From assembly GCF_025564065.1 (NCBI RefSeq), contig NZ_JAMGZK010000055.1:310001-374000 (forward strand): a stretch of DNA of 64,000 bases, read 5' to 3'. A program made the position numbers and the translations under genes. The stretch comes from Silvania hatchlandensis. Its GTDB lineage: Bacteria; Pseudomonadota; Gammaproteobacteria; Enterobacterales; Enterobacteriaceae. A model generated the notes under the pieces. That model saw only the letters and a program-made list of their open reading frames with translations. It did no database searches and was not told the DNA's origin. Shown here piece by piece: positions 1 through 8,845 of the stretch (within the stretch, counting starts at the first letter, position 1; the number at the start of each line of letters is the position of its first letter).

Positions 1-509
1 CAGAACAGCGCCAGCACGTTCACCGCATAGGTTTCTTTGAACTGTTCGGTGGTCAGATCGGCAATTTTCTCGACGGCGACCTGCTTCCCGGCCACCAGTG
101 CCAGCACGTCCAGCCCGCCTAACGCTTCGTGGGCTTTATGCGCCAGCGAACGGGCAAAGTTTTCGTCACTCAGATCGCCCGGGATGAGCACCGCGGTGCG
201 TCCCGCGTCTTCGATCAGCTGTTTGACCTGCTGCGCATCTTCTTCTTCAGCGGGCAGGTAGTTAATGGCGACATCTGCCCCTTCACGTGCGTAAGCGATG
301 GCGGCAGCACGCCCAATCCCGGAGTCGCCTCCTGTTACCAGCGCCTTACGATCCAGGAGTCTACCGCTGCCCTTGTAGCTCTTCTCGCCGCAGTCCGGAA
401 CCGGGTCCATCTTGCTTTGCACGCCAGGTGCGGGCTGAATCTGCTGCGGGTATTCACCGGTGTAATACTGAGTGGTGGGATCCTGAATTTTGCTTTGCGA
501 AGTGGTCAT
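1..509 (-). CDS. yghA: YghA-like short-chain dehydrogenase (partial, 3' end outside window)
   Basis: NAD(P)-dependent oxidoreductase of the short-chain dehydrogenase/reductase superfamily. The first 169 residues are visible; the catalytic Tyr-x3-Lys part lies beyond the window edge. An N-terminal extension typical of YghA ([12 protein letters not shown]) precedes the Rossmann nucleotide-binding motif TGGDSGIG at about residues 59-66, followed by the [10 protein letters not shown] and GDLSDE segments and ALVAGKQ, which matches the usual NNAG position. ATG at 509 is chosen because translation from it reads directly into the family sequence; an overlapping ATG at 513 is in another frame. The natural substrate of YghA is not established. 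It is the outermost gene of the yghA-yqhA-yghZ-yghX block. Confidence 0.9.
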   Translation of the reverse strand, partial: MTTSQSKIQDPTTQYYTGEYPQQIQPAPGVQSKMDPVPDCGEKSYKGSGRLLDRKALVTGGDSGIGRAAAIAYAREGADVAINYLPAEEEDAQQVKQLIEDAGRTAVLIPGDLSDENFARSLAHKAHEALGGLDVLALVAGKQVAVEKIADLTTEQFKETYAVNVLALF

Positions 510-606
510 ACATGTTCTCCTTGCTTGCATTGTCAGCTTTTAAGCTTAGGAGAGTCGCCAGCTGGCAGGGATCATCCAGGATAATCCCGAATGCGGAGGA
601 GGGGGT

Positions 607-1059
607 TTAAGGCTTTTCTGAGGTTGGGGCCGTTTTAGCGGCCAGCGCCTCTTCATCCAGCGCGACGGTGGTGACGTTAGAGGTCCGGTAGCCTTCTTCG
701 GCCAGCTTGCGGGTTACGCGCAGAGTGGCGGTTTCACGCGCCAGTAAATACTGGTAATTGCTTTCCAGACGGGCGAGGATTTTTTCTTTTAATTCCGGGC
801 GTTGCGTCATGATGGCATTGATGGTCGCGCCGTAGATCTCTTCTTTAACCTGCAAGGGATAAATCTCCCGCCGGTTTTGCCATTTCAGCCGCACCAGACC
901 CGCCGGGATCGAAAGTAGCTCTTTGGCAATGCGCTGCAGTTCACCGTTCTTAATCTGTTTAAGCGCTTCAAGGTTTTGCTCTAAGATAAATTCATCGCTT
1001 TTTTTGTCATCTAAAGTCAAATAAACGTTATTATTATCAGTATCCTTCACGTTATTCAT
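607..1059 (-). CDS. Hypothetical protein, second gene of an unrecognised pair
   Basis: About 150 residues, soluble by appearance, with no signal peptide or membrane segment. The N-terminal 35 residues are very rich in Asp and Asn; the rest is charged and probably helical, with a segment of alternating basic and hydrophobic residues around LVRLKWQNRREIYPL. I do not recognise the family. The frame is open from a TTG at 1065, but the ATG at 1059 is the better start and lies inside the last codons of the upstream gene, so the two overlap by 8 bases and are probably translationally coupled. The DNA is more AT-rich than the flanking yghA and yqhA, which suggests acquisition. Confidence 0.65.
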   Translation of the reverse strand: MNNVKDTDNNNVYLTLDDKKSDEFILEQNLEALKQIKNGELQRIAKELLSIPAGLVRLKWQNRREIYPLQVKEEIYGATINAIMTQRPELKEKILARLESNYQYLLARETATLRVTRKLAEEGYRTSNVTTVALDEEALAAKTAPTSEKP

Positions 1060-1456
1060 CCTCAAGCTTATAAAAAACAGGTGAATTTCGCTCGCAGGTA
1101 ATTAGGTTTAACCAGATTTCATTACCCGCTTCGTTTATTTCATCGGTCTTTTCAGTCAATATTTGACTTAGAGCCTGCGCATCTATTTCGCCTTCCGCCT
1201 GCAGATCATTGAGCAGGCGGGCGAACACTTCGATTTTAACCACCCGAAATAACCGGTCCTTAATATGGCGGTCGTGCTCTTCAAGCAACATATTGCGGGA
1301 GTTACCGGTACGGGTAACACCAATTAATATATCAGGTGCGAAATCAGCGAGCGTTCTTTTCCCCTTAGTGAAATTTGCATTGCTTTCTGCTTCTGGCGGT
1401 TTGGGTTCCACGGAAGAAATGTGAAACTTGGCCGGAACCAGATTGTCGGGCAACAT
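1052..1456 (-). CDS. Hypothetical protein, first gene of an unrecognised pair
   Basis: 134 residues, acidic, no signal peptide or transmembrane segment. The first 40 residues look disordered (Pro, Glu, Asn rich); residues from about 55 look helical (LLEEHDRHIKDRLFRV, LLNDLQAEGEIDAQALSQIL). I do not recognise it. It starts about 100 bases from a divergent membrane-anchored gene and overlaps the next gene on its own strand. An AAGGAAAT stretch just upstream of the ATG could serve as ribosome binding site. A partner role with the neighbouring two genes is inference from the tight layout only. Confidence 0.65.
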   Translation of the reverse strand: MLPDNLVPAKFHISSVEPKPPEAESNANFTKGKRTLADFAPDILIGVTRTGNSRNMLLEEHDRHIKDRLFRVVKIEVFARLLNDLQAEGEIDAQALSQILTEKTDEINEAGNEIWLNLITCERNSPVFYKLEDE

Positions 1457-1559
1457 TTTATATTTCCTTTAATTTCAACGGGGTAGGGTTGTCAGGAGTG
1501 TGAGATTCGTTGACAATAACATGAGGCAAATTTAAAATCAAAAAAAATGGAGCCTGCCT

Positions 1560-2063
1560 ATGAACAGCATTTTTTATACTGTCATTACTTTGTTATTGCT
1601 TACCGCCGGGGTTCTTTTATTGATGCGCGAGTTCAATAAAAGTAACGAGGCACAGAATGCACACACCCAGGCACCGCCAGAGCGGATGTCAAAAGAAGAG
1701 GGCGAAGACCATTTTTCAATGCTGATGAATGCGATTACGCCGGTATGGTACTGGCGTGTAAATCATGAATATATTGATTTTCTCCATGCCACAATTAAAC
1801 GAATGAATATGGTGGAAATAAATAGCATTCCCGATCTGTTTGACGCTCAGCGTCGTTGCAGCGATCTAAACTCAGCGGTGTACAAGTATTATGACAATAT
1901 CAAAAAGCGCTGCCTGAACGGCGAAAAGGTGTCCCATTCCGATCTGGAGGTGATGAACCTGCGCCAGTGTTTTCGTGAGTTTAGCCTCGAAGCCTACCCG
2001 TCGCTGGTGGTGCTGGTATGGCCGGAGTATCAACGGCCGATCGTTAAACCTGATGAAGTGTAA
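1560..2063 (+). CDS. Hypothetical protein with N-terminal membrane anchor
   Basis: 167 residues. Residues 4-22 form one strongly hydrophobic helix (FYTVITLLLLTAGVLLL) followed by Arg and Lys, predicting a single-pass inner-membrane protein with a cytoplasmic C-terminal domain. The soluble part has several aromatic and charged motifs (YWRVNHEYIDFLH, CSDLNSAVYKYYDN) that I cannot assign to a family. It is divergent from the pair at 607-1456, and all three sit between yghA and yqhA, genes that are usually near each other in enterics. A GGAG ribosome binding site lies 8-9 bases before the ATG. Upstream and internal DNA is AT-rich. Confidence 0.7.
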   Translation: MNSIFYTVITLLLLTAGVLLLMREFNKSNEAQNAHTQAPPERMSKEEGEDHFSMLMNAITPVWYWRVNHEYIDFLHATIKRMNMVEINSIPDLFDAQRRCSDLNSAVYKYYDNIKKRCLNGEKVSHSDLEVMNLRQCFREFSLEAYPSLVVLVWPEYQRPIVKPDEV

Positions 2064-2135
2064 GGTTTTTGTAGTTTAGTTGTTGCAAACAATTTGTGCT
2101 GTTGCGATATACTGCGTTCTGGTTTCGTTTGCTGA

Positions 2136-2639
<504 letters not shown>

Positions 2640-2650
2640 GCGATGATGGC

Positions 2651-2675
2651 CCTCTCTCCCCGACGGGGAGAGAGG
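2651..2675. terminator. Perfect hairpin between convergent yqhA and yghZ
   Basis: An 11-bp perfect stem (CCTCTCTCCCC / GGGGAGAGAGG) with a 3-base loop lies between two convergent genes. There is no T-run, so it may be a factor-dependent or RNA-protecting structure rather than a classical intrinsic terminator. Its CTCTCCC core resembles the palindromes at 33588 and 38142, so it may belong to the same dispersed repeat family. Confidence 0.6.
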
Positions 2676-2681
2676 TATGAA

Positions 2682-3722
2682 CTACTTATCCGATGACGCC
2701 TGCCATAAATTGAGCTGACCGTCCGTCACGTGCTGGTCAATCCGCTGCAGTTCATCCTCGCTAAAGTGCAGATTATTCAGCGCCTGCACATTCTCCTCCA
2801 GCTGCTCCGTGCGGCTGGCACCAATCAGCACTGACGTCACGCGATCGTCTTTCAGCAGCCAGCTGAGCGCCATCTGCGCCATGGTCTGGCCACGTTCCTG
2901 CGCCATCTCATTCAGCATCCGCAGGCTGTTCAGGTTGGCCTCGGTCAGCATCGTCTCCGTTAGGCCGCGCGCTTTTTTTCCTTCACGCTGCATCCGGGAA
3001 CCGTCCGGGATACCGTTCAGGTATTTTCCGGTCAGCAGCCCCTGCGCCAGCGGCGTAAAGGCGATACAGCCCGTGCCGTTGGCCGCCAGCGTCTCCAGCA
3101 GGCCGCTCTTATCCACCCAGCGATTAAGCAGGTTGTAAGAGGGTTGATGGATCAGCAGCGGGATCTTCCACTCGCGCAGCAGCTCGGTCATTTTCTGCGT
3201 ACGTTCCGGGGAGTAGGACGAGATGCCGACATACAGCGCCTTGCCGCTCTGCACCGCCTGCGCCAGCGCAGAAGCGGTCTCCTCCATCGGCGTGTTTTCA
3301 TCCACGCGGTGTGAATAGAAGATATCCACATAGTCCAGCCCCATACGGCTGAGGCTTTGATCCAGACTGGCGAGCAGATACTTACGTGAACCACCCGCGC
3401 CGTACGGACCTGGCCACATGTCGTAGCCGGCTTTGGTAGAGATGATCAGTTCATCGCGATATGCCGCGAAATCGTCGCGCAGCAGGCGGCCAAAATTTTC
3501 CTCCGCGCTGCCTGGCGGTGGGCCATAGTTATTAGCGAGATCAAAATGGGTGATGCCGCAGTCGAAGGCTTTGCGCAGCAGTGCACGCTGTGAATCAAGG
3601 GCGTGGACGTGGCCGAAGCTGTGCCACAAACCGAGGGAGAGCGCGGGTAAGCGCAGGCCGCTTTTACCGCAGTAACGGTACTGCATATTCTCGTAGCGGT
3701 CAGGGGAGGCGTTCCAGGGCAT
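2682..3722 (-). CDS. yghZ: L-glyceraldehyde 3-phosphate reductase, aldo-keto reductase
   Basis: 346 residues from the ATG at 3722, the length of E. coli YghZ (Gpr), an NADPH-dependent aldo-keto reductase that reduces L-glyceraldehyde 3-phosphate and methylglyoxal. The start is supported by AAAGGAG seven bases upstream; a longer open frame to 3794 would add 24 unlikely residues. Visible family features are FDLANNYGPPPGSAEENFG with the Asp and Tyr of the catalytic tetrad, ISTKAGYDMWPGPYG with the Lys, FYSHRVD with the His, and the C-terminal NADPH-binding SVLIGASRTEQLEEN. It is divergent from yghX. Confidence 0.95.
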   Translation of the reverse strand: MPWNASPDRYENMQYRYCGKSGLRLPALSLGLWHSFGHVHALDSQRALLRKAFDCGITHFDLANNYGPPPGSAEENFGRLLRDDFAAYRDELIISTKAGYDMWPGPYGAGGSRKYLLASLDQSLSRMGLDYVDIFYSHRVDENTPMEETASALAQAVQSGKALYVGISSYSPERTQKMTELLREWKIPLLIHQPSYNLLNRWVDKSGLLETLAANGTGCIAFTPLAQGLLTGKYLNGIPDGSRMQREGKKARGLTETMLTEANLNSLRMLNEMAQERGQTMAQMALSWLLKDDRVTSVLIGASRTEQLEENVQALNNLHFSEDELQRIDQHVTDGQLNLWQASSDK

Positions 3723-3805
3723 GATGTCTCCTTTGTTAGTGATTAATTTTCGAAACGGCGTTTCTATTCTATCCTTAGTTCGTTCACAATTCATGGAGAT
3801 ATGCG

Positions 3806-4693
3806 ATGACGCGTATGACCGCCAAAGACTTTCCTCAGGAATTGCTCGACTACTACGACTATTACGCTCACGGCAAAATAAGCAAGCGTGAGTTCCTCAA
3901 TCTGGCGGGCCGCTATGCCGTTGGCGGCGTCACGGCGCTGGCGCTGTTTAATATGCTTAAGCCCAATTACGCCCTCGCCGAGCAGGTGAAGTTCACCGAT
4001 CCGGATATCCTCCCCGAATACATTACCTATCCCTCGCCGGACGGACATGGCGAGGTGCGTGGCTATCTGGTGAAACCGGCCAAAGCCAGCGGTAAAGTCC
4101 CGGCAGTGGTGGTTGTGCACGAGAACCGCGGCCTTAATCCTTATATTGAAGATGTGGCCCGTCGGGTCGCGAAGGCGGGGTATATTGCGCTGGCGCCGGA
4201 CGGCTTAAGCTCGGTGGGCGGCTACCCGGGTAACGATGAGGAAGGAAAGGTGCTGCAGCAGAAGGTCGATCCCACTAAGTTGATGAACGACTTCTTTGCC
4301 GCCATCGATTTTATGCAAAAGCATCCGGATGCCACCGGCAAAGTGGGGATTACCGGCTTCTGCTACGGCGGCGGTGTCTCGAATGCGGCGGCCGTCGCCT
4401 GGCCGGAGCTGGCCTGTGCGGTGCCGTTTTATGGCCGACAAGCGCCCGTCGCCGATGTCGCCAAAATTAAGGCGCCACTGCTGCTGCATTATGCGGAGCT
4501 GGATAAGAACGTTAACGAAGGTTGGCCGGCTTATGAAGCCGCGCTGAAAGCTAATGGCAAAGTGTATGAAGCCTGGATCTACCCTGGCGTGAACCACGGG
4601 TTTCATAATGATTCAACCCCACGCTACGACGAACCTGCAGCGGAGTTAGCCTGGAAAAGAACCCTGGGATGGTTTGAGAAATATTTGAGTTAA
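3806..4693 (+). CDS. yghX: YghX-like dienelactone hydrolase
   Basis: 295-residue alpha/beta hydrolase of the dienelactone hydrolase family. The catalytic triad is visible as Cys in GFCYGGG, Asp in AELDKNVNEGW and His in VNHGFHND; DLH enzymes use Cys rather than Ser as nucleophile. Residues about 20-57 contain a KR-x-FL motif followed by a hydrophobic stretch and an Ala-x-Ala site (YALAEQ), resembling a Tat signal with a Lys-Arg pair instead of Arg-Arg, so export is possible but unproven. The gene is intact here, whereas in E. coli K-12 it is annotated as disrupted. It is divergent from yghZ and followed by a hairpin. Confidence 0.9.
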   Translation: MTRMTAKDFPQELLDYYDYYAHGKISKREFLNLAGRYAVGGVTALALFNMLKPNYALAEQVKFTDPDILPEYITYPSPDGHGEVRGYLVKPAKASGKVPAVVVVHENRGLNPYIEDVARRVAKAGYIALAPDGLSSVGGYPGNDEEGKVLQQKVDPTKLMNDFFAAIDFMQKHPDATGKVGITGFCYGGGVSNAAAVAWPELACAVPFYGRQAPVADVAKIKAPLLLHYAELDKNVNEGWPAYEAALKANGKVYEAWIYPGVNHGFHNDSTPRYDEPAAELAWKRTLGWFEKYLS

Positions 4694-4706
4694 CCCGCCT
4701 GAAAAT

Positions 4707-4729
4707 GCCCGGCAGGATATTTGCCGGGC
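4707..4729 (+). terminator. Hairpin after yghX
   Basis: GCCCGGCA and TGCCGGGC pair across a 7-base loop 14 bases after the yghX stop codon. There is only a weak T-rich tail (CTCCTTGTT). The remaining region up to the promoter at 4988 is AT-rich and holds no convincing gene. Confidence 0.6.
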
Positions 4730-4987
4730 TCCTTGTTATAAATCCGCGTAATAACCCTGATTATATCTTTAGTCTTCGCCATGTGCTTTATGACGTTTTT
4801 ATTACGGATCAATACCGTTTCGCCCTTAATAATTATGCGGGTAATGAATGCTGAAGATGCTTACTATTTGCAACTTTATGAAATGTAAAGGCGGATTGTT
4901 TGAATGGGTATTTATCGCGCCTCCGGTATCTATTCCAATAAATATTAAATGGAAATGAAAAGTTTTATAAAACTAACCAATAAAAGG

Positions 4988-5014
4988 TATCGCTTCGCAT
5001 TTTATTGCCGATAA
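4988..5014 (+). promoter_or_regulatory. FliA (sigma-28) type flagellar/chemotaxis promoter
   Basis: A perfect GCCGATAA -10 element (5007-5014) is preceded, at exactly 11 bases, by TATCGCTT, a 5 of 8 match to the sigma-28 -35 consensus TAAAGTTT. It lies 53 bases before the chemoreceptor ATG, which is the expected place and the expected target class. Confidence 0.75.
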
Positions 5015-5067
5015 CGAGGGTAATACCCGCCTCCGGGCGATATCTCCCTCATGGCAAGGAAATAAAT

Positions 5068-6618
5068 ATGCAAGTGCTTCGTAATTTCACGATCCGGTTC
5101 GTCATGCTGACGATTCTGGGGATCTTTTGTTTAATGTGGGCGGGCGTTGGGCTGTATAGCACCTGGGCACTGTCACGCGTTGCGGACGGTAATGACGTGG
5201 ATCGGCAGCTGGTCAAACAGATGACGGTACTGAGCCAGGGGAACGATCAGTATTTCCGCTTTGTCACCCGCCTGAGCCGCGCGATGGACGTGCAGGCGTC
5301 GGGCGGCACGGCCGATCTCGCGCCTGTGCAGCAGGCGCTGGACAATATGGCCAGCAAGCTCGATGAACTGAAAGCGATTTCGCCGGGGCCAATGAATGCC
5401 CAGATTTCCACCCAGGTGATCGCCAGCTGGCAGGCGCTGCTGGAGAATGGCGTCAGGCCTCAGATGCAGCTTGCGCAGCAGGGGAATGTTGACGGCTATC
5501 GCCAGCAGGCGAACAGCGTCACCCCGCCCCTGAGCCGCGCGTTTGGTGCCAGCGCTGAACAGTTCAGCAAAGCCGCCGACACCATCCTCGACAGCACCCG
5601 CGTGACCGTGGATGGCCTGACCAGCTTTACCCGCACGGCAATTATCACGGCGACGATTATTGGCCTGCTGATCCTGCTGTTCACCGACCGCTATCTGGTC
5701 GCGATGCTGGTGAAACCGTTGGATCGCATCCGCGAGCATTTTCGCCAGATTGCGCAGGGCGATCTCAGTCAGCCTATTGCGCCGTTTGGCCGCAACTGCG
5801 TGGGGCAGCTGGTGCCGCTGTTGAGTGCGATGCAGGACAGCCTGCGCGAAGCGGTGAGCACTATTCGTTCTGGCAGCGAGAATATCTGGCGCGGCGCCAC
5901 CGAGATCTCCACCGGCAATAACGATCTCTCCTCACGTACCGAAGAGCAGGCTGCCGCCCTGGAAGAGACGGCCGCCAGCATGGAGCAGCTTACCGCCACG
6001 GTGAAGCTGAACGCAGACAGCGCCCGCGAAGCAAGCCAGCTGGCCGATGTGGCCTCAACCTCCGCCAGCCGTGGTGGGATGCTGGTGGAAAAGGTGGTCA
6101 GCACCATGACCGGTATCTCCGTCAGTTCACAGAAAATTGCCGAGATCACCAGCGTGATCAACAGCATCGCCTTCCAGACCAATATCCTGGCGCTTAACGC
6201 GGCAGTGGAAGCCGCACGCGCGGGCGAGCAGGGACGCGGTTTTGCGGTGGTTGCTGGCGAAGTGCGTAATCTGGCGAGCCGCAGCGCAAACGCGGCCAAA
6301 GAGATTGAAGGGCTGATTGCCGACTCGGTCTCCCGCGTGGAGCAGGGGGCAAAACTGGTTAACGACACCGGCACCACCATGGAAGCGGTGCTGCGCGATG
6401 TCAGTGAAGTGACCACCATCATGAAGCAAATCGCCGCGGCCTCGGAAGAGCAGAGCAAAGGGATTTCGCAGGTAGGGGTGGCCATCACCCAGATGGACGG
6501 CGTGACCCAGCAGAATGCCTCGCTGGTGGAGCAGGTGTCGGCGGCGGCGGCGGCGCTGGAGCGTCAAACCGAAGAGCTGCAGCGTTCAGTGCAGAAGTTC
6601 CGCCTGTCGGCCCAGTAG
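5068..6618 (+). CDS. Methyl-accepting chemotaxis protein
   Basis: 516-residue transmembrane chemoreceptor. Transmembrane helix 1 is at about residues 9-32, a four-helix-bundle type periplasmic domain follows to about 190, transmembrane helix 2 is at about 191-211 ([16 protein letters not shown]), then a HAMP domain and the cytoplasmic coiled-coil signalling domain. The highly conserved tip is present ([20 protein letters not shown], then [18 protein letters not shown]). The protein ends in QKFRLSAQ without the NWETF-like CheR/CheB tether, as in low-abundance receptors. ATG at 5068 is preferred because AAGGAAAT lies in front of it and it begins the membrane helix properly. The ligand is unknown. 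The sigma-28 promoter upstream links it to the flagellar regulon. Confidence 0.92.
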   Translation: MQVLRNFTIRFVMLTILGIFCLMWAGVGLYSTWALSRVADGNDVDRQLVKQMTVLSQGNDQYFRFVTRLSRAMDVQASGGTADLAPVQQALDNMASKLDELKAISPGPMNAQISTQVIASWQALLENGVRPQMQLAQQGNVDGYRQQANSVTPPLSRAFGASAEQFSKAADTILDSTRVTVDGLTSFTRTAIITATIIGLLILLFTDRYLVAMLVKPLDRIREHFRQIAQGDLSQPIAPFGRNCVGQLVPLLSAMQDSLREAVSTIRSGSENIWRGATEISTGNNDLSSRTEEQAAALEETAASMEQLTATVKLNADSAREASQLADVASTSASRGGMLVEKVVSTMTGISVSSQKIAEITSVINSIAFQTNILALNAAVEAARAGEQGRGFAVVAGEVRNLASRSANAAKEIEGLIADSVSRVEQGAKLVNDTGTTMEAVLRDVSEVTTIMKQIAAASEEQSKGISQVGVAITQMDGVTQQNASLVEQVSAAAAALERQTEELQRSVQKFRLSAQ

Positions 6619-6670
6619 CCGTTGGCTGCTTTCTGCAGCCCCATAAATAGCAGTAGCCAGCGATGAAAAT

Positions 6671-6698
6671 ATCGCTATATAATTTATTATATAGCGAT
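6671..6698. repeat. Perfect 12+12 bp palindrome upstream of yghW
   Basis: ATCGCTATATAA and TTATATAGCGAT form perfect arms around a 4-base TTTA spacer, ending 15 bases before the yghW start codon. Its AT-rich dyad and position suggest an operator or an RNA hairpin over the ribosome binding region (GGGGGCATTG) rather than a terminator of the upstream chemoreceptor. Confidence 0.6.
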
Positions 6699-6712
6699 TG
6701 GGGGGCATTGTG

Positions 6713-7000
6713 ATGGATAACCATTTTGGCAAAGGGTTGATGGCGGGAATGAACGCCGCACAGGCAGATACCGCCAGCAGCGTGGCGCATTTCTGTTCCG
6801 ATTATAAACGCGGCTTTGTGTTGGGCTTCTCCCACCGGATGTTCGAAAAAACCGGTGACCGGCAGCTCAGCGCCTGGGAGGCGGGGATCTTAACCCGTCG
6901 CTACGGGCTGGATCGCGACCTGGTAATGGACTTCTTTAAAGAGAGCGATGCCAGCACCACCGTGCGGTATTTTATGGCGGGCTACCGTCTGGAAAGCTGA
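6713..7000 (+). CDS. yghW: YghW family protein (DUF2623)
   Basis: 95 residues from the ATG at 6713, the same length as E. coli YghW, with the family core [29 protein letters not shown] and [10 protein letters not shown]. Function unknown. In E. coli it adjoins the hydrogenase-2 operon hybO-G, which is absent here. The 3' end overlaps the convergent FucR-like gene by 19 bases. An upstream in-frame GTG would add five residues but lacks family support. Confidence 0.9.
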   Translation: MDNHFGKGLMAGMNAAQADTASSVAHFCSDYKRGFVLGFSHRMFEKTGDRQLSAWEAGILTRRYGLDRDLVMDFFKESDASTTVRYFMAGYRLES

Positions 7001-7698
7001 GCGTCGGTGATGATTTGTGTGACCTGCGACAGATCGCCAATCTTCACTTCGCTCGAGCGCTGAAACTTACTTTTGTCGATCAGCAGCAGTGACTGGCTGG
7101 CACGGCTCAGCAGTTGCGTCTTAAACCCGGCATTGTGCGGGGCGGGATCCCACATCACGCCCTGCTCATCCACCCCTTCGCAGGAGAAGATAAACAGGTC
7201 GATCTCCAGCGATTTCAGTTGGGTGACCAGCGCCGGGTTCACGTAACAGCGGTACTTGCGCTCCAGCGTCCCGCCCGAGCAAATCAGGGTCACACGTTCA
7301 CGCTTCGCCATCTCGTGGCAAATGGGCAGGCTGTTGGTAAACACCGTCAGCGCGATGTCCGGCAGCTGGCGCGCCAGATGAAAGCAGGTGGAGCTGGCAT
7401 CAAGCGCCAGAGTCATTCCTTCGCTGACCCAGTCCAGCGCGTGGCGGGCGATATCGGCTTTATCCGCGTAGTGGCTTTTCAGGCGTGCGCCAAACGGCTC
7501 GCCGCCGTCGCGATGATCCGGATGGATCGCCCGGGCGCGCCCGTGATGACGCACGATCTTCCCCTGCTGCTGAAGCTGCTTCAGATCGCGGCGAATCGTC
7601 TCTTTGCTCACCGCAAGCGATGCGGCAAGCGCGTCCGTCGTCATTCCGTCGCACGCCGCCAACTGGCGGAGGATCTCCTGCTGGCGGCTGTTTTTCAT
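6982..7698 (-). CDS. DeoR-family regulator resembling L-fucose operon activator FucR
   Basis: 238 residues. An N-terminal DeoR winged helix-turn-helix (residues 1-55, [23 protein letters not shown] helix pair) is followed by a sugar-phosphate sensor domain. Long segments match FucR closely: [49 protein letters not shown] and [15 protein letters not shown]. No fucose catabolic genes (fucAOPIKU) lie within the window, so either it acts in trans or it has another ligand. Its ATG overlaps the stop codon of the upstream GGDEF gene in an ATGA arrangement, implying translational coupling. Confidence 0.85.
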   Translation of the reverse strand: MKNSRQQEILRQLAACDGMTTDALAASLAVSKETIRRDLKQLQQQGKIVRHHGRARAIHPDHRDGGEPFGARLKSHYADKADIARHALDWVSEGMTLALDASSTCFHLARQLPDIALTVFTNSLPICHEMAKRERVTLICSGGTLERKYRCYVNPALVTQLKSLEIDLFIFSCEGVDEQGVMWDPAPHNAGFKTQLLSRASQSLLLIDKSKFQRSSEVKIGDLSQVTQIITDAQLSRR

Positions 7699-8687
7699 GG
7701 ATGGGTTCCGCTACGGGACACCGACAGCAGCGTCTGGCCGATGGCCACGCCGTTTTTGCCGGTGTGCTTAATCTGGTACATGGACTGATCGGCCCGTCGC
7801 AGGGCATTGATAAAATCATCCTGCGGCTGGACCTCGTCGATGCCCACCGACGCTCCCACCTGCGCCTGGCCGTTGTCCAGCTCGAAAGGCGTCAGCGCCG
7901 CGTTCAGGCACCTGTGCGCGGTCTGGTTGATCAGCAAACTGTTGAGCGGGTAGGGCAGCAGCAGCACAAACTCATCTCCCCCCAGCCGCCCGACCACTGC
8001 ATCCGGCGGGCAGGTATCGCGCAGGCGCTGGCTGAGCTGGATCAGCAGCTCATCGCCGCTGCGGTGACCAAAGGTATCGTTGACCATTTTAAAATCATCA
8101 AGATCGATAAAGGCAACGCACAGCGGCCCCTGGGCTTTAAGCTGGGTGAAGTGTTTGATCAGCGCATGGCGGTTGGCCAGCCCGGTCAGCGGATCGTGAT
8201 TCGCCAGCAGGGCAAGCTGCTCTTCGTACTGCTTCTCTTTAGTCATGTCGATATGGGTGCCGGTCACCTTGAGCGGGTTGCCGTGTTCATCCCACTCGCT
8301 GACGCGACCGCGATCCAGCACCCAGGTGACGGTGCCGTTTTTATGCTGCATCCGGTGCAGCGCCTCGTAGAAAGGGGTTTTGCCGTGCAGATGATCGTAA
8401 AATGCATCGAGTACGTTTTGCTTATCGTCCGGGTGCAGGTGTTCCCGCCAGACCTCAAACTGGGCGCTTAACTCTTTAGGCTGATAGCCCAGCATCGACC
8501 CCCAGCGGCGGTTATAAATAATCAGCTTGCCGCTCGGGACGTCGAGCTGCCACAAACATAACCCCGTCCCGTCGAGCGCAGCACTGAGCTTGCTGCGGGC
8601 GTCGCGCGCCAGCCTGGCAAGCCGGGTATTGTGCTTTTTCAGATTCTGGATCTGTTGTTTCAGCGATTTTTCTGACATGCGAATCAT
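7695..8687 (-). CDS. PAS-GGDEF protein, probable diguanylate cyclase
   Basis: 330 residues, cytoplasmic. A short coiled-coil N-terminus (LKQQIQNLKKHNTRLARLAR) leads into a PAS domain with PAC motif (about residues 35-155, WRWGSMLG-like core and GTHIDMTKEKQYEEQL), then a GGDEF domain (about 165-325) with DPLTGLANR, FIDLDDFKMVND and an intact GRLGGDEF active site, so synthesis of cyclic di-GMP is likely. The product-inhibition RxxD motif expected five residues before GGDEF is not present (PPDAVVGRL). ATG at 8687 or 8678 could start it. It is coupled to the FucR-like gene, an unusual pairing. Confidence 0.88.
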   Translation of the reverse strand: MIRMSEKSLKQQIQNLKKHNTRLARLARDARSKLSAALDGTGLCLWQLDVPSGKLIIYNRRWGSMLGYQPKELSAQFEVWREHLHPDDKQNVLDAFYDHLHGKTPFYEALHRMQHKNGTVTWVLDRGRVSEWDEHGNPLKVTGTHIDMTKEKQYEEQLALLANHDPLTGLANRHALIKHFTQLKAQGPLCVAFIDLDDFKMVNDTFGHRSGDELLIQLSQRLRDTCPPDAVVGRLGGDEFVLLLPYPLNSLLINQTAHRCLNAALTPFELDNGQAQVGASVGIDEVQPQDDFINALRRADQSMYQIKHTGKNGVAIGQTLLSVSRSGTHP

Positions 8688-8811
8688 CTGAATAAAAAAA
8701 TATTGATGCCAGTTTAACGGAAGGAAGTAAATATGCTGTTGAAAAAAGACAATGATTTGCGCCAGGGCTTATATTCAGGGATGAAAGGAAATAAAAACGA
8801 CGTGTGGGCTA

Positions 8812-8842
8812 AAAAGCCGGGTGGCGCAACCACCCGGCTTTT
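8812..8842 (-). terminator. Terminator of the glycine-zipper gene
   Basis: A 13-bp stem with arms AAAAGCCGGGTGG and CCACCCGGCTTTT and a 5-base loop lies just beyond the stop codon of the gene at 8846-9178. The A/T runs at either side make it a bidirectional intrinsic terminator. Confidence 0.85.
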
Positions 8843-8845
8843 GTA

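Noticed and set aside
4848..4958. 36-codon frame upstream of the chemoreceptor
   Set aside because: AT-rich, no convincing ribosome binding site and lies before the FliA-type promoter; no support beyond being open.
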